A stretch of 64,000 nt of DNA from Candidatus Intestinimonas stercoravium (GTDB taxonomy: Bacteria; Bacillota; Clostridia; Oscillospirales; Oscillospiraceae), in the NCBI GenBank assembly GCA_019117605.1, contig DWZK01000116.1, positions 1 through 64,000 of the forward strand, read 5' to 3'. The notes below the pieces were generated by a model. The model was not told where the DNA came from and ran no database searches. It worked only from the letters and a program-made list of their open reading frames with translations. The position numbers and the translations under genes were made by a program. Shown one piece after another: positions 37,900 through 47,899 of this stretch (the stretch's first letter is position 1; every line of letters starts with the position of its first letter).

Positions 37900-38955
37900 A
37901 TGTCCACCTTTTTCAGTCCGCTCCTGGCGGACCTGGCCCCCTATGTCCCTGGGGAGCAGCCCCAGGACCGGGCCTATGTGAAGCTCAACACCAATGAATC
38001 CCCCTACCCCCCTCCGCCGGGGGTGGCCTGGGCCCTGGGCGGCCGGGAGGTGGAGGACCTGCGCCTCTATCCCGACCCGGCGGCCAAGGCCCTGAAGGCG
38101 GCCCTGGCCCGGCAGTACGGGGTGGGGGAGGACCAGGTCTTCGTGGGCAACGGCTCGGACGAGGTGCTGGACTTCGCCTTCCTGGCCTACGCCACCGACG
38201 GCCGGGGGGTGGCCTTCCCCGATATCACCTACGGGTTCTACCCCGTGTTCGCGGCGCTCCACCGGGTGGAGGCCCGGGCCATCCCCCTGCGGGAGGGGTT
38301 CCGGCTGGCGGTGGAGGACTACGCCCGCCTGGGCCGGACGATCGTCATCGCCAACCCCAACGCCCCCACCGGCCTGGCCCTGCGCCGGGACGAGGTGGAA
38401 CAGGTGGTCCGCGCAAACCCGGACAGCGTGGTGGTGATCGACGAGGCATATGTGGACTTCGGGGCGGAGAGCGCGGTGCCTCTGGTGGCCCGGTACGAGA
38501 ACCTGCTGGTGGTGCAGACCTTCTCCAAGTCCCGCTCCATGGCGGGGGCCCGGCTGGGCTATGCCATCGGCTGCCCCGCCCTCATCCGGGACCTGGCGAC
38601 TATCCAGTTCTCCACCAACCCCTACAACGTGAGCCGCATGGCCCTGCGGGCGGGGGAGCAGGCCCTGGCGGAGCAGGCCTATTTCGACGACAACTGCCGG
38701 AAGATCCAGGAGACCCGGGCCTATACCAAGGCGGCCCTGGAGGCGCTGGGCTTCTTCTGCACCGACTCCCGGGCCAACTTCCTCTTCGCACGGCACCCAC
38801 GGCTGGCGGGGGAGGCCCTCTACCGGGGGCTGAAGGAGCGGGGGGTCCTGGTGCGCTGGTTCGACAGCCCCAGGATCCGGGATTTCAACAGGATCACCAT
38901 CGGCACCCGGCCCCAGATGGACCTGCTGCTGGAGAAAGTGAGGGAACTGCTGTGA
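37900..38955 (+). CDS. hisC: Histidinol-phosphate aminotransferase
   Basis: 351 aa; KLNTNESPYPP, FSKSRSMAGARLGYAIG. Confidence 0.94.
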   Translation: MSTFFSPLLADLAPYVPGEQPQDRAYVKLNTNESPYPPPPGVAWALGGREVEDLRLYPDPAAKALKAALARQYGVGEDQVFVGNGSDEVLDFAFLAYATDGRGVAFPDITYGFYPVFAALHRVEARAIPLREGFRLAVEDYARLGRTIVIANPNAPTGLALRRDEVEQVVRANPDSVVVIDEAYVDFGAESAVPLVARYENLLVVQTFSKSRSMAGARLGYAIGCPALIRDLATIQFSTNPYNVSRMALRAGEQALAEQAYFDDNCRKIQETRAYTKAALEALGFFCTDSRANFLFARHPRLAGEALYRGLKERGVLVRWFDSPRIRDFNRITIGTRPQMDLLLEKVRELL

Positions 38956-39542
38956 GGAGAGCGGATATCGCGCGCAAGACAGCGGAGACGGATATCGCCC
39001 TGGCCCTGGACCTGGACGGCCGGGGGGAGAGCCGCATCGAGAGCGGCGTGGGCTTTTTGGACCATATGCTGACCCTCCTGGCCCGGCACGGCGGGCTGGA
39101 TCTGGACCTCACCTGCCGGGGGGATACCTGGGTGGATGACCACCACAGCGTGGAGGACACCGGCATCGCCCTGGGGGACGCGGTCCGGCAGGCCCTGGGA
39201 GACAAGCGGGGCATCCGCCGGTACGCATCCCTCTGCCTGCCCATGGACGAGGCCCTGGTGCTCTGCGCGCTGGATGTCTCCGGCCGGGGCGGGTGCTATG
39301 GGGCGCTGGACTTCCCGAGCCAGAAGATCGGGACCTTCGACACCGAGCTGGTGTGGGAGTTCATGACCGCCTTCGCGGTCCATGCCGGCGTGACCCTCCA
39401 CTTCCGGCAGCTCAGCGGCCGCAACGCCCACCACATCGCGGAGGCGGCCTTCAAGGGACTGGGCCGGGCCCTCCGGGAGGCGGTGTCGATCGACGGAGCC
39501 TTCCAGGATCGGGTGCCCTCCACCAAGGGCACGCTGGGATAG
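38952..39542 (+). CDS. hisB: Imidazoleglycerol-phosphate dehydratase
   Basis: GTG start; GVGFLDHML, DDHHSVEDTGIALG. Confidence 0.96.
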   Translation: MRRADIARKTAETDIALALDLDGRGESRIESGVGFLDHMLTLLARHGGLDLDLTCRGDTWVDDHHSVEDTGIALGDAVRQALGDKRGIRRYASLCLPMDEALVLCALDVSGRGGCYGALDFPSQKIGTFDTELVWEFMTAFAVHAGVTLHFRQLSGRNAHHIAEAAFKGLGRALREAVSIDGAFQDRVPSTKGTLG

Positions 39543-39553
39543 GGGGAGCGGAT

Positions 39554-40633
39554 ATGCTGGAACAGGAGCTCAGCCGCCTCTACGAGGGGTATGGCTATCG
39601 GAAATTCCGGATGTCCAAGTTCGAGGAGTACGACCTGTACGCCCGGAACAAGGACTTCCTCAAGAGCGGACATATCATCACCTTCACCGACGTGGACGGG
39701 TCCCTCAAGGCCCTGAAGCCGGACGTCACCCTCTCCATCATCAAGAACGACCGGGGAGAGGGGGGGAAGGTCTACTATAACGAGAACGTCTATCGGGAGA
39801 TGGGCGGCGTGTTCCGGGAGATCCTCCAGGTGGGGGTGGAGTCGGTGGGCGATATCGACCCCTATGCCGAGGCGGAGGTGCTGGCCATGGCGGTCCAGTC
39901 CCTCCAGGCCTTCTCCCAGGACTATGTGCTGGACGTATCCCACATCGGCTTTTTGGGTGGCCTGCTGGACGGCATGGGCCTGGAGGGGGCGGACCGGACG
40001 GGGGTGCTGGGCCTCCTGGCGGAGAAGAACGCCCCCGGCGTCCAGTCCATGGTCCGGCAGGGGGCCCTCACCGGGGAGCAGGGGGAGGCCCTCCGGCGGC
40101 TCATGGAGATCTGCGCCCCTCTCCGGGAGGGGCTCGCCCAGGCGGGAGCGCTGGCCCGGGGCGGGGCCGCGGCGGAGGCCCTGGAGCAGCTCTCCCGGAC
40201 GGCGGACGTGCTGGAGGCCTTCGGCCTCTCGGACCGGGTGCGCCTGGACTTCTCCCTGGTGAACAGCCTGGACTACTACAACGGCGTCATCTTCCAGGGG
40301 TTCCTCCAGGGGGTCCCCTTCGCCGTGCTCTCCGGCGGGCGCTATGACAACCTGCCCCGGAAGATGGGGAAGAAGGTGGGGGCGGTGGGCTTCGCCCTGT
40401 ACATGGGGCTGGTAGAGCGCTATTTCGGCGGCCAGCGGCCCCAGGAGGCGGACCTGCTCCTCACCTATGGGCCGGACGCGGACCTGGAGGGGCTGGCCGC
40501 TCTGACCGCCGAACTGCGCGGAGCGGGCCTGCGGGTCCTCTGCCGGCGGGAGGGCGGCAGTGGCCCGGCGGTCCCCTGCGCCCGGCAGGCGCGGTATCAC
40601 ACCGGCATGGGCCGGGAGGAGGTGGGCGTATGA
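39554..40633 (+). CDS. hisZ: ATP phosphoribosyltransferase regulatory subunit
   Basis: HisRS-like; FTDVDGSLKALKPDVTLSI, LDYYNGVIFQGF; precedes short hisG. Confidence 0.93.
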   Translation: MLEQELSRLYEGYGYRKFRMSKFEEYDLYARNKDFLKSGHIITFTDVDGSLKALKPDVTLSIIKNDRGEGGKVYYNENVYREMGGVFREILQVGVESVGDIDPYAEAEVLAMAVQSLQAFSQDYVLDVSHIGFLGGLLDGMGLEGADRTGVLGLLAEKNAPGVQSMVRQGALTGEQGEALRRLMEICAPLREGLAQAGALARGGAAAEALEQLSRTADVLEAFGLSDRVRLDFSLVNSLDYYNGVIFQGFLQGVPFAVLSGGRYDNLPRKMGKKVGAVGFALYMGLVERYFGGQRPQEADLLLTYGPDADLEGLAALTAELRGAGLRVLCRREGGSGPAVPCARQARYHTGMGREEVGV

Positions 40634-41247
40634 TCAGCGTGGCGCTGCCCAAAGGGCGGCTGGGAGAGAAGGCGTACAGTCTCATGGCCGCCGCGGGCTA
40701 CGACTGCCCCTCCATCCTGGAGAAGAACCGGAAGCTGACCTTCGAGGACCCGGAGAAGGGGATACGCTACTTCTGGGTGAAGCCCTCCGACGTGAGCATC
40801 TATGTGGAGCGGGGGGCCGCCGACGTGGGCATCGCGGGCAAGGACATCCTGGCCGAGTACCGGCCCGATCTCTACGAGCTGCTGGATCTGGGCATCGGCC
40901 GGTGCCGGATGTGCGTGGCCGGTCCCGAGGGCTTCCGGGACGACCCGGACCGGGCCCTCCGGGTGGCCACCAAGTTCCCCCACATCGCGGGGGCCTACTA
41001 CGAGTCCCGGTCCCGGGATATCGACGTGATCAAGCTCAACGGCTCCATCGAGCTGGCCCCGATCCTGGGCCTGTCCGATGTGATCGTGGACATCGTGGAG
41101 ACGGGGAAGACCCTGCTGGAGAACCATCTGGCCCCCCTGGAGACGATCATGGAGATCAGCGCCCGCTTCGTGTGCAGCAAGGTGAGCTACAAGTTCAAGC
41201 GGGAAGAGGTGCTCCGTCTCCGGGACGCCCTGGAGCGGGGACTGTGA
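40630..41247 (+). CDS. hisG: ATP phosphoribosyltransferase (short form)
   Basis: 205 aa; ALPKGRLGEKAYSLM, ADVGIAGKDIL. Confidence 0.96.
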   Translation: MISVALPKGRLGEKAYSLMAAAGYDCPSILEKNRKLTFEDPEKGIRYFWVKPSDVSIYVERGAADVGIAGKDILAEYRPDLYELLDLGIGRCRMCVAGPEGFRDDPDRALRVATKFPHIAGAYYESRSRDIDVIKLNGSIELAPILGLSDVIVDIVETGKTLLENHLAPLETIMEISARFVCSKVSYKFKREEVLRLRDALERGL

Positions 41248-41261
41248 GGGGAGAGACGACG

Positions 41262-42548
41262 ATGAAGATCTATGATATGAGCCAGGTGGCGGACAGGGAC
41301 ATCTTCCTCCGCCAGAGCGGCGGGCGGGACGTGTCCGCCCCCGTGTCCCAGATCCTCCGCCGGGTACGGGAGGAGGGGGACGCCGCCCTCTTCGACCTCA
41401 CCCGGCAGTTCGACGGGGCGGAGCTCACCTGCCTGGCGGTGAGCGAGGCGGAGCTGGACGAGGCGGCGGCCCAGGTGGAGCCGGAGTTCCTGGCTGTCCT
41501 GGAGGAGGCGGCGGAGAACATCCGGGCCTTCCACAGCCGCCAGAAGCGGGAGAGCTTCGTGATGACCGAGAAGGAGGGGGTCATCCTGGGCCAGCGGGTC
41601 CTGCCCCTGGAGCGGGTGGGGATCTATGTCCCCGGGGGCACCGCCGCCTACCCCTCCACCGTGCTCATGAACGCCGTCCCCGCCCAGATCGCGGGGGTGA
41701 AGGAGATCGTCATGGTGACGCCCCCGGGGCGGGATGGGAAGGTGAGCCCCAGCATCCTGGCCGCCGCCCGCACCGCCGGGGTCCACAGGATCTTCAAGGT
41801 GGGCGGCGCCCAGGCCGTGGGGGCCCTGGCCTACGGCACGGAGAGCGTCCCCCGGGTGGATAAGATCGTGGGGCCGGGGAACGCCTATGTGGCCGAGGCC
41901 AAGAAGCAGGTGTTCGGCCAGGTGGCCATCGACATGATCGCCGGGCCCTCCGAGGTGCTGGTGGTGGCCGACGCCGCCTCCGACCCGGCCTATGTGGCGG
42001 CGGACCTCCTGTCCCAGGCGGAGCACGACAAGATGGCCTCCGCCGTGCTGGTCACCGACTCCATGGAGCTGGCCCGGGCGGTGTCCGCCGAGGTGGAGCG
42101 GCAGCTCCCCCTGCTGGAGCGGGAGGAGATCGCCCGGGCCTCCATCGAGGACAACGGCAAGATCCTGGTGACCAGGGACCTGTGGGAGGGCATCGAGGTG
42201 GCCGACCGCATCGCCCCGGAGCACCTGGAGCTGTGCCTGGACCGGCCCTTCGACTACCTGGGGGCGGTGCACAACGCCGGGTCGGTGTTCCTGGGCCGGT
42301 ACGACCCGGAGCCCCTGGGGGACTACTTCGCCGGGCCCAACCACACCCTGCCCACCTCGGGCACCGCCCGGTTCTACAGCCCCCTGTCGGTGGATGACTT
42401 CGTGAAGAAGTCCCAGTTCAGCTACTACACCCGGGAAGCCCTGGAGAAGGAATACCGGAAGGTGAGCTGCTTCGCCCGGAAGGAGGGGCTCACCGCCCAC
42501 GCCCGGGCGGTGGAGATCCGCTTCGAGGGCCGGGAGGGACAGGCATGA
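41262..42548 (+). CDS. hisD: Histidinol dehydrogenase
   Basis: VGIYVPGGTAAYPSTVLMNAVPAQIAGV, LSQAEHD. Confidence 0.97.
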   Translation: MKIYDMSQVADRDIFLRQSGGRDVSAPVSQILRRVREEGDAALFDLTRQFDGAELTCLAVSEAELDEAAAQVEPEFLAVLEEAAENIRAFHSRQKRESFVMTEKEGVILGQRVLPLERVGIYVPGGTAAYPSTVLMNAVPAQIAGVKEIVMVTPPGRDGKVSPSILAAARTAGVHRIFKVGGAQAVGALAYGTESVPRVDKIVGPGNAYVAEAKKQVFGQVAIDMIAGPSEVLVVADAASDPAYVAADLLSQAEHDKMASAVLVTDSMELARAVSAEVERQLPLLEREEIARASIEDNGKILVTRDLWEGIEVADRIAPEHLELCLDRPFDYLGAVHNAGSVFLGRYDPEPLGDYFAGPNHTLPTSGTARFYSPLSVDDFVKKSQFSYYTREALEKEYRKVSCFARKEGLTAHARAVEIRFEGREGQA

Positions 42549-43174
42549 TCGCGGTGGTGGACTACGGCGTAGGGAACCTCTTCTCCCTGCGCAGCTCCCT
42601 GGCCGCCATCGGGGCGGAGGCGGTGGTCACCCGGGACCGGGGGGAGCTGGACCGGGCGGACCGGATCGTCCTCCCCGGCGTGGGCGCCTTCGGCGACGCG
42701 GCGGAGCGCCTGCGGGAGACCGGCATGTTCCAGGCCGTGCTGGACCAGGCGGGGAGGGGGAAGCCCCTGCTTGGCATCTGCCTGGGGATGCAGCTCCTCT
42801 TCCAGCGCTCTTTCGAGTACGGGGAGCACCGGGGCCTGGGCCTGATCCCCGGGGAGGTCCGGGCGATCCGGCCGGCGATCCCGGAGGAGCTGGACGTGCC
42901 CCACATGGGCTGGAACGCCCTCCACTTCCCCAAAGACCGGCCCCGCAGCCCCCTCTTCTCCGGGCTGGAGGAGGGAGAGCATGTGTACTTCGTCCACTCC
43001 TACGCCGGCTTCGCCTGTGCGGAGAGCCTGATCGCCACCGCCGAGTACGGCGTGGAGCTCACCGCCGCCGTGCAGCGGGGGAACGTGTTCGGCACCCAGT
43101 TCCACCCCGAGAAGAGCGGGGAGACGGGACTGAAGATCTTGCGCGCCTTCTGCGCACTGGAGGGATCACCATGA
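42545..43174 (+). CDS. hisH: Imidazole glycerol phosphate synthase subunit HisH
   Basis: GLGICLGMQLLF-type Cys motif (LLGICLGMQLL), MGWN, GTQFHPEKS. Confidence 0.96.
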   Translation: MIAVVDYGVGNLFSLRSSLAAIGAEAVVTRDRGELDRADRIVLPGVGAFGDAAERLRETGMFQAVLDQAGRGKPLLGICLGMQLLFQRSFEYGEHRGLGLIPGEVRAIRPAIPEELDVPHMGWNALHFPKDRPRSPLFSGLEEGEHVYFVHSYAGFACAESLIATAEYGVELTAAVQRGNVFGTQFHPEKSGETGLKILRAFCALEGSP

Positions 43175-43884
43175 TACTGCTGCCTGCGATCGACCTCTAC
43201 GGAGGGAAGGTGGTGCGGCTGACCCGGGGGGACTACCGGGAGATGACCGTCTACCGGGACGACCCCACCGCCCAGGCCGGGGACTTCCAGGCCGCCGGGG
43301 CGTCCTGGCTCCACACCGTGGACCTGGAGGGGGCCCGGGACGGCACCGCCCCCAATTTCCCCGCCGTGGCCGCCATCTGCCGCTCCACCGGCCTGAAGGT
43401 GGAGGTGGGCGGCGGCATCCGCAGCCTGGACACGGTCGACCGCTACCTCCAGGCGGGGGTGGAGCGGGTGATCCTGGGCACCAGCGCGGTCACCGACCCG
43501 GACCTCCTGGCCGAGGCCCTGGCCCGCTATGGGGAGCACATCGCCGTGGGCGTGGACATCAAAAACGGGAGGGTGGCCATCCGGGGCTGGACCGAGACGG
43601 CGGAGGGCACTGTGGAGGACTTTTTCGCCAGGCTCTGCGGCCTGGGCGTCAAGACCGTCATCTGTACCGACGTGTCCCGGGACGGCATGCTGGGCGGCGC
43701 CAACTGCGGCCTCTACCGGGCGCTGTCCGAGGCCTTCCCCCTGGACCTCATCGCCTCCGGCGGGGTGTCCGGCTACGGGGACATCGACGCGCTGGAGGAG
43801 CTGGGCCTCTACGGGGCGATCCTGGGCAAGGCCCTCTACACCGGGGCCGTGGACCTCTCCCGGGCCCTGGAAGGGAGGCGCTGA
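43171..43884 (+). CDS. hisA: ProFAR isomerase HisA
   Basis: LLPAIDLYGGKVVRLTRGDY. Confidence 0.96.
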   Translation: MILLPAIDLYGGKVVRLTRGDYREMTVYRDDPTAQAGDFQAAGASWLHTVDLEGARDGTAPNFPAVAAICRSTGLKVEVGGGIRSLDTVDRYLQAGVERVILGTSAVTDPDLLAEALARYGEHIAVGVDIKNGRVAIRGWTETAEGTVEDFFARLCGLGVKTVICTDVSRDGMLGGANCGLYRALSEAFPLDLIASGGVSGYGDIDALEELGLYGAILGKALYTGAVDLSRALEGRR

Positions 43885-43887
43885 GGG

Positions 43888-44646
43888 ATGGTGACCAAGC
43901 GGATCGTCCCCTGCCTGGACATCAGGGATGGCAGGGTGGTGAAAGGGGTCAACTTCCAGGGCCTCCAGGACGTGTCCGACCCGGTGGAGCTGGCCGCCCA
44001 CTACTCCCGCTCCGGCGCGGATGAGCTGGTGTTCTACGACATCACCGCCTCACACGAGGGGCGGCGGCTCTTCACCGACGTGCTCGCCCGGGTGGCCTCC
44101 CAGATCTTCATCCCCCTCACCGTGGGGGGCGGCATCCGGGGCCTGGACGACTTCGAGCGGGTCCTCTCCTGCGGGGCGGACAAGGTGTCGGTGAACTCCG
44201 GGGCCATCCGGCGGCCGGAGCTCATCCGGGAGGCGGCCAAGCGCTACGGCGACCAGTGCGTGGTCCTCTCGGTGGACGCCAAGCGGGTGGACGGGGCCTA
44301 CCATGTGTTCCTCAACGGCGGCCGGATCGACACCGGCATGGACGCCCTGGACTGGATCGAGCGGGGGGTGGACAGCGGCGCGGGAGAAGTGGTGGTGAAC
44401 TCCATCGACACCGACGGCGTGAAGAAGGGCTTCGATATCCCCATGCTCCGGGACGTGAGCCGGCGGGTGCGGGTGCCCATCGTGGCCTCCGGCGGCGCGG
44501 GGAGCGCGGAGGACTTCGTGGACCTGTTCCGGGCCCTGCCCGGCCTGTCCGCCGGCCTGGCGGCCAGCATCTTCCACTTCGGCGAGGTGACCATCCCGGA
44601 GCTGAAGCGAAAATTGGCAGAGAATGGAGCGTGTGTGCGGCTGTGA
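43888..44646 (+). CDS. hisF: Imidazole glycerol phosphate synthase subunit HisF
   Basis: [21 protein letters not shown]. Confidence 0.97.
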   Translation: MVTKRIVPCLDIRDGRVVKGVNFQGLQDVSDPVELAAHYSRSGADELVFYDITASHEGRRLFTDVLARVASQIFIPLTVGGGIRGLDDFERVLSCGADKVSVNSGAIRRPELIREAAKRYGDQCVVLSVDAKRVDGAYHVFLNGGRIDTGMDALDWIERGVDSGAGEVVVNSIDTDGVKKGFDIPMLRDVSRRVRVPIVASGGAGSAEDFVDLFRALPGLSAGLAASIFHFGEVTIPELKRKLAENGACVRL

Positions 44647-44978
44647 TCGAGATAGAAGGGCTGAAGTTCGATGACAGGGGGCTCATACCGGCTATCGTGC
44701 AGGATGCGGAGTCGGGGAAAGTGCTCACCCTGGCCTATATGGACCGGGAGTCCCTGGCCATCACCCTGGAGCGGAAGCTCACCTGCTTCTGGTCCCGCTC
44801 CCGGCAGGAGCTGTGGCTCAAGGGGGAGACCAGCGGGAACTACCAGCATGTGGTGGAGCTCCGGGCGGACTGCGACAGGGACGCCCTGCTGGTGCGGGTC
44901 CGCAAGGAGGGGCCGGCCTGCCACCTGGGCACCGACTCCTGCTTCGACGGCGGGCGCATCTATCCAAAGGAGGACTGA
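44643..44978 (+). CDS. hisI: Phosphoribosyl-AMP cyclohydrolase
   Basis: GTG start overlapping hisF stop; [34 protein letters not shown]. Confidence 0.94.
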   Translation: MIEIEGLKFDDRGLIPAIVQDAESGKVLTLAYMDRESLAITLERKLTCFWSRSRQELWLKGETSGNYQHVVELRADCDRDALLVRVRKEGPACHLGTDSCFDGGRIYPKED

Positions 44979-44979
44979 C

Positions 44980-45312
44980 ATGGAGGAGACATTCAGCTAC
45001 GAGGGGCTCTACGAGCTTCTGGAGGAGCGGGACCGGCTGCGCCCCGCGGGCTCGTACACGACCTACCTCTTCGAGAAGGGCCTGGACAAGATCCTCAAGA
45101 AGGTGGGGGAGGAGTGCACCGAGGTGATCATCGCCGCCAAGGACCAGGACCACAGGGAGACCGTGTATGAGATCGCCGACCTGGCCTACCATGTGATGGT
45201 GCTGATGGTGGCCGCCGGGATCGGCCTGGACGAGGTCCGGGAGGAGCTCGCCAGCCGCCACGTCATCGACCACAAGGTCAAGCAGGAGAAGATGGCCTCG
45301 GACCACCAGTGA
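44980..45312 (+). CDS. hisE: Phosphoribosyl-ATP pyrophosphatase
   Basis: KKVGEECTEVIIAAK, ADLAYHVMVLM. Confidence 0.94.
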   Translation: MEETFSYEGLYELLEERDRLRPAGSYTTYLFEKGLDKILKKVGEECTEVIIAAKDQDHRETVYEIADLAYHVMVLMVAAGIGLDEVREELASRHVIDHKVKQEKMASDHQ

Positions 45313-45353
45313 TCCGCCGCGGGCGCGACAGGCGGCCCGCCATAACGATAAAA

Positions 45354-45386
45354 ATGTGCCGCCCTCGGTAAGCGAGAGCGGCACAT
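45354..45386. terminator. Hairpin between convergent hisE and SGNH hydrolase genes
   Basis: ATGTGCCGC-CCTCG-loop-CGAGA-GCGGCACAT. Confidence 0.75.
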
Positions 45387-45406
45387 ATCTTGACCATGCC
45401 TGGGAC

Positions 45407-45982
45407 CTATACGGGGACTGGGGGCAGGGCGGCGGCGAAGGCGGCGGCCATGAGCCGGTGCCCTTCGCGGCCAAGGTGGAGCCCGTCCAGATAGAGGGCC
45501 TCCCCCCGGGGCGGCGCGAAGGCGGGGAGGGAGAAGTCCACGGTCCCGATCCGAAAGACGCGGGCGGACCGGATCAGCCAGTCCCGGTAGGCCGCCCGGA
45601 CGGGCTCCAGAGCCTGGAAGTCCGCCAGCTCCCTCCACGGGGCGGGGAGGAGGGAGGGATACACCGGAGCGGGGAGGCCCAGCAGGACCTTGAGCCCCAG
45701 GGCCAGGGCCTGATGGACCAGGGCGGCCATGTCCGCCCTGGCCTGGGCGTCTGTGCCGCTGAAGAGGATATCGTTGCCGCCTCCCATGACGAAGAGCAGC
45801 CGGGGGGCCTCCTCGGCCACGTCCCGCCGGAATCGGGCGAGCATCCCGCCGGCGGTGTCCCCATTGACCCCCTTGTTGACGATCGTATGGCCGGTCATCT
45901 CCGCAGCCAGGGAGACCCAGCAGTCTCTGCGGGGGACGCCGTAGCCGTAGGTGAGGCTGTCCCCCAGGCAGACGATCTTCAT
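45407..45982 (-). CDS. SGNH/GDSL-type hydrolase
   Basis: VCLGDSLTYGYG, GGGNDI, DGLHLGREGHRLMA. Confidence 0.9.
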   Translation of the reverse strand: MKIVCLGDSLTYGYGVPRRDCWVSLAAEMTGHTIVNKGVNGDTAGGMLARFRRDVAEEAPRLLFVMGGGNDILFSGTDAQARADMAALVHQALALGLKVLLGLPAPVYPSLLPAPWRELADFQALEPVRAAYRDWLIRSARVFRIGTVDFSLPAFAPPRGEALYLDGLHLGREGHRLMAAAFAAALPPVPV

Positions 45983-46929
45983 GCCCGCTTCAGGGCCAGG
46001 GCGGCCCGGACCTTGCCGGCGATGCCCTCGGCGGTGAGGCCGAAGGCGGCCAGCACCTCGGCCGCCTTGCCGGAGCGGCCGAACACGTCCTCCACGCCGT
46101 GGCGCACCACCGGCACCGGGCAGGTGCCGGAGAGATATTCCGCCACAGCGGAGCCCAGGCCGCCGACGATGCTGTGCTCTTCGGTGGTGACGATGGCGCC
46201 TGTCTCCCGGGCGGCCTGGAGCACCAGCTCCCCGTCCAGGGGCTTGACGGTGTGCATATCGATGACCCGGACGCTCACCCCCTCGCCGGAGAGGGCTTCG
46301 GCGGCCTTCATGGCCTCCTGGACCATGAGCCCCACGGCGATCACGGTGACGTCGCTCCCCTGCCGGAGAGTGACCCCCTTGCCCAGCTGGAAGGAGTAGC
46401 CGGGCAGGTCGTCGGTGAGGCCCTCCACGGCGGAGCGGCCCAGGCGCAGGTAGGCGGGGCCTTCGTAGTCCACCAGGGCCCGGACGGCGGCCCGCATCTC
46501 GTTGCCGTCGCAGGGGCAGCAGACCACCATGCCGGGGATGGCCCGCATGATGGCGAGATCCTCACAGCACTGGTGGGTGGCGCCGTCCTCTCCCACGGAC
46601 AGCCCGCCGTGGGAGCCCACCACCTTCACGTTGAGGTGGGGATAGGCGATGGAGTTGCGCACCTGCTCGAAGGCCCGCCCGGTGGCGAACATGGCGAAGC
46701 TGTTGGCGAAGGGCTTCTTCCCACAGGCGGCCAGTCCGGCGGCCACGCCCATCATGTTGGCCTCGGCGATGCCCATATTGAAGAACCGGTCGGGATAGGC
46801 CTTGGCGAAGCCCTTGGTCATGGTGGAGCCGGAGAGATCGGCGTCCAGGACCACCAGCTCCGGATGGTCGGCGCCCAGGGCGACGAGAGCGTCGCCATAG
46901 GCGGCGCGGGTGGCGATCTTCTCTCCCAT
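45979..46929 (-). CDS. Transketolase, C-terminal subunit
   Basis: TRAAYGDALVALGADHPELVVLDADL, GIAEANMMGVAAGLA. Confidence 0.93.
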   Translation of the reverse strand: MGEKIATRAAYGDALVALGADHPELVVLDADLSGSTMTKGFAKAYPDRFFNMGIAEANMMGVAAGLAACGKKPFANSFAMFATGRAFEQVRNSIAYPHLNVKVVGSHGGLSVGEDGATHQCCEDLAIMRAIPGMVVCCPCDGNEMRAAVRALVDYEGPAYLRLGRSAVEGLTDDLPGYSFQLGKGVTLRQGSDVTVIAVGLMVQEAMKAAEALSGEGVSVRVIDMHTVKPLDGELVLQAARETGAIVTTEEHSIVGGLGSAVAEYLSGTCPVPVVRHGVEDVFGRSGKAAEVLAAFGLTAEGIAGKVRAALALKRA

Positions 46930-46930
46930 G

Positions 46931-47776
46931 TCACATCTCCTCCATTTCCGCCAGACGGGCCTCCAGCTCCGCCATGGCCTGCTCATACTGCTCCTTGTTG
47001 GGGGCCTTGCCGTGCCAGCCGGGGTCGCCCTCCATGAAGGAGACTCCCTTGCCCTTGACGGTGTGGGCCAGGATGACGGTGGGCTTGTCCTTGCAGCGCT
47101 CCGCCAGGACGAGGGCCGCTTCGATGGCGGCATAGTCGTGGCCGTCGATCTGGAGCACGTTCCAGCCGAAGGCGGCGAATTTCCGGTCCAGAGGCTCGGA
47201 GGGCATGACATCGGCGGTCCGCCCGTCGATCTGGAGGCCGTTGACGTCCACGATGGCGCACAGGTCGTCCAGGTGGTACTTGGCCGCGGCCATGGCCGCC
47301 TCCCAGACCTGCCCCTCTTCGATCTCGCCGTCGCCCAAGACGGCGTAGACCCGATAGTCCGCCCCGTCCAGCTTGCTGGAGAGCGCCATGCCCACGGCGG
47401 CGGAGATCCCCTGGCCCAGAGAGCCCGTGGACATATCCACCCCGGGGACGCTGTTCATATCCGGGTGACCGGAATAGTGGCTGTGGATCGAGCGGAAGAG
47501 CTTGCAGTCCTCCACCGGGAAATAGCCGCGGAGGGCCAGGAGGGCGTAGAGGGCGGGGGTGCAGTGCCCCTTGGAGAGCACGAGCCGGTCCCGGCCGGGC
47601 AGCCGGGGATCCTTGGGATCGATACGCATGTGCTGGAAATACAGGGTGGTCAGGATATCCATGACCGATAGTGAGCCGCCGATATGTCCGGAGGCAGCGG
47701 TGTAGACCATATCCAGGGCCAGTATCCGGGCCCGCTGAGCGGTGAGCGCCAGCTGGCGGAGGCGGGGCTGTTCCAT
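46931..47776 (-). CDS. Transketolase, N-terminal subunit
   Basis: ASGHIGGSLSVMDILTTLYF, LSKGHCTPALYALLA, TPP motif GDGEIEEGQVWEAAM. Confidence 0.93.
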   Translation of the reverse strand: MEQPRLRQLALTAQRARILALDMVYTAASGHIGGSLSVMDILTTLYFQHMRIDPKDPRLPGRDRLVLSKGHCTPALYALLALRGYFPVEDCKLFRSIHSHYSGHPDMNSVPGVDMSTGSLGQGISAAVGMALSSKLDGADYRVYAVLGDGEIEEGQVWEAAMAAAKYHLDDLCAIVDVNGLQIDGRTADVMPSEPLDRKFAAFGWNVLQIDGHDYAAIEAALVLAERCKDKPTVILAHTVKGKGVSFMEGDPGWHGKAPNKEQYEQAMAELEARLAEMEEM

Positions 47777-47899
47777 TGTGATCATCCTTTCCTGCGCGGG
47801 TCTTGAACTGGTCTTAGTATAATCCAAGGGAGGGGAGGGCGCAAGAGGAATTATGATCGTTTTCTTTACTTCCACTTGCGTTTTGGACCAAAATGCGCT

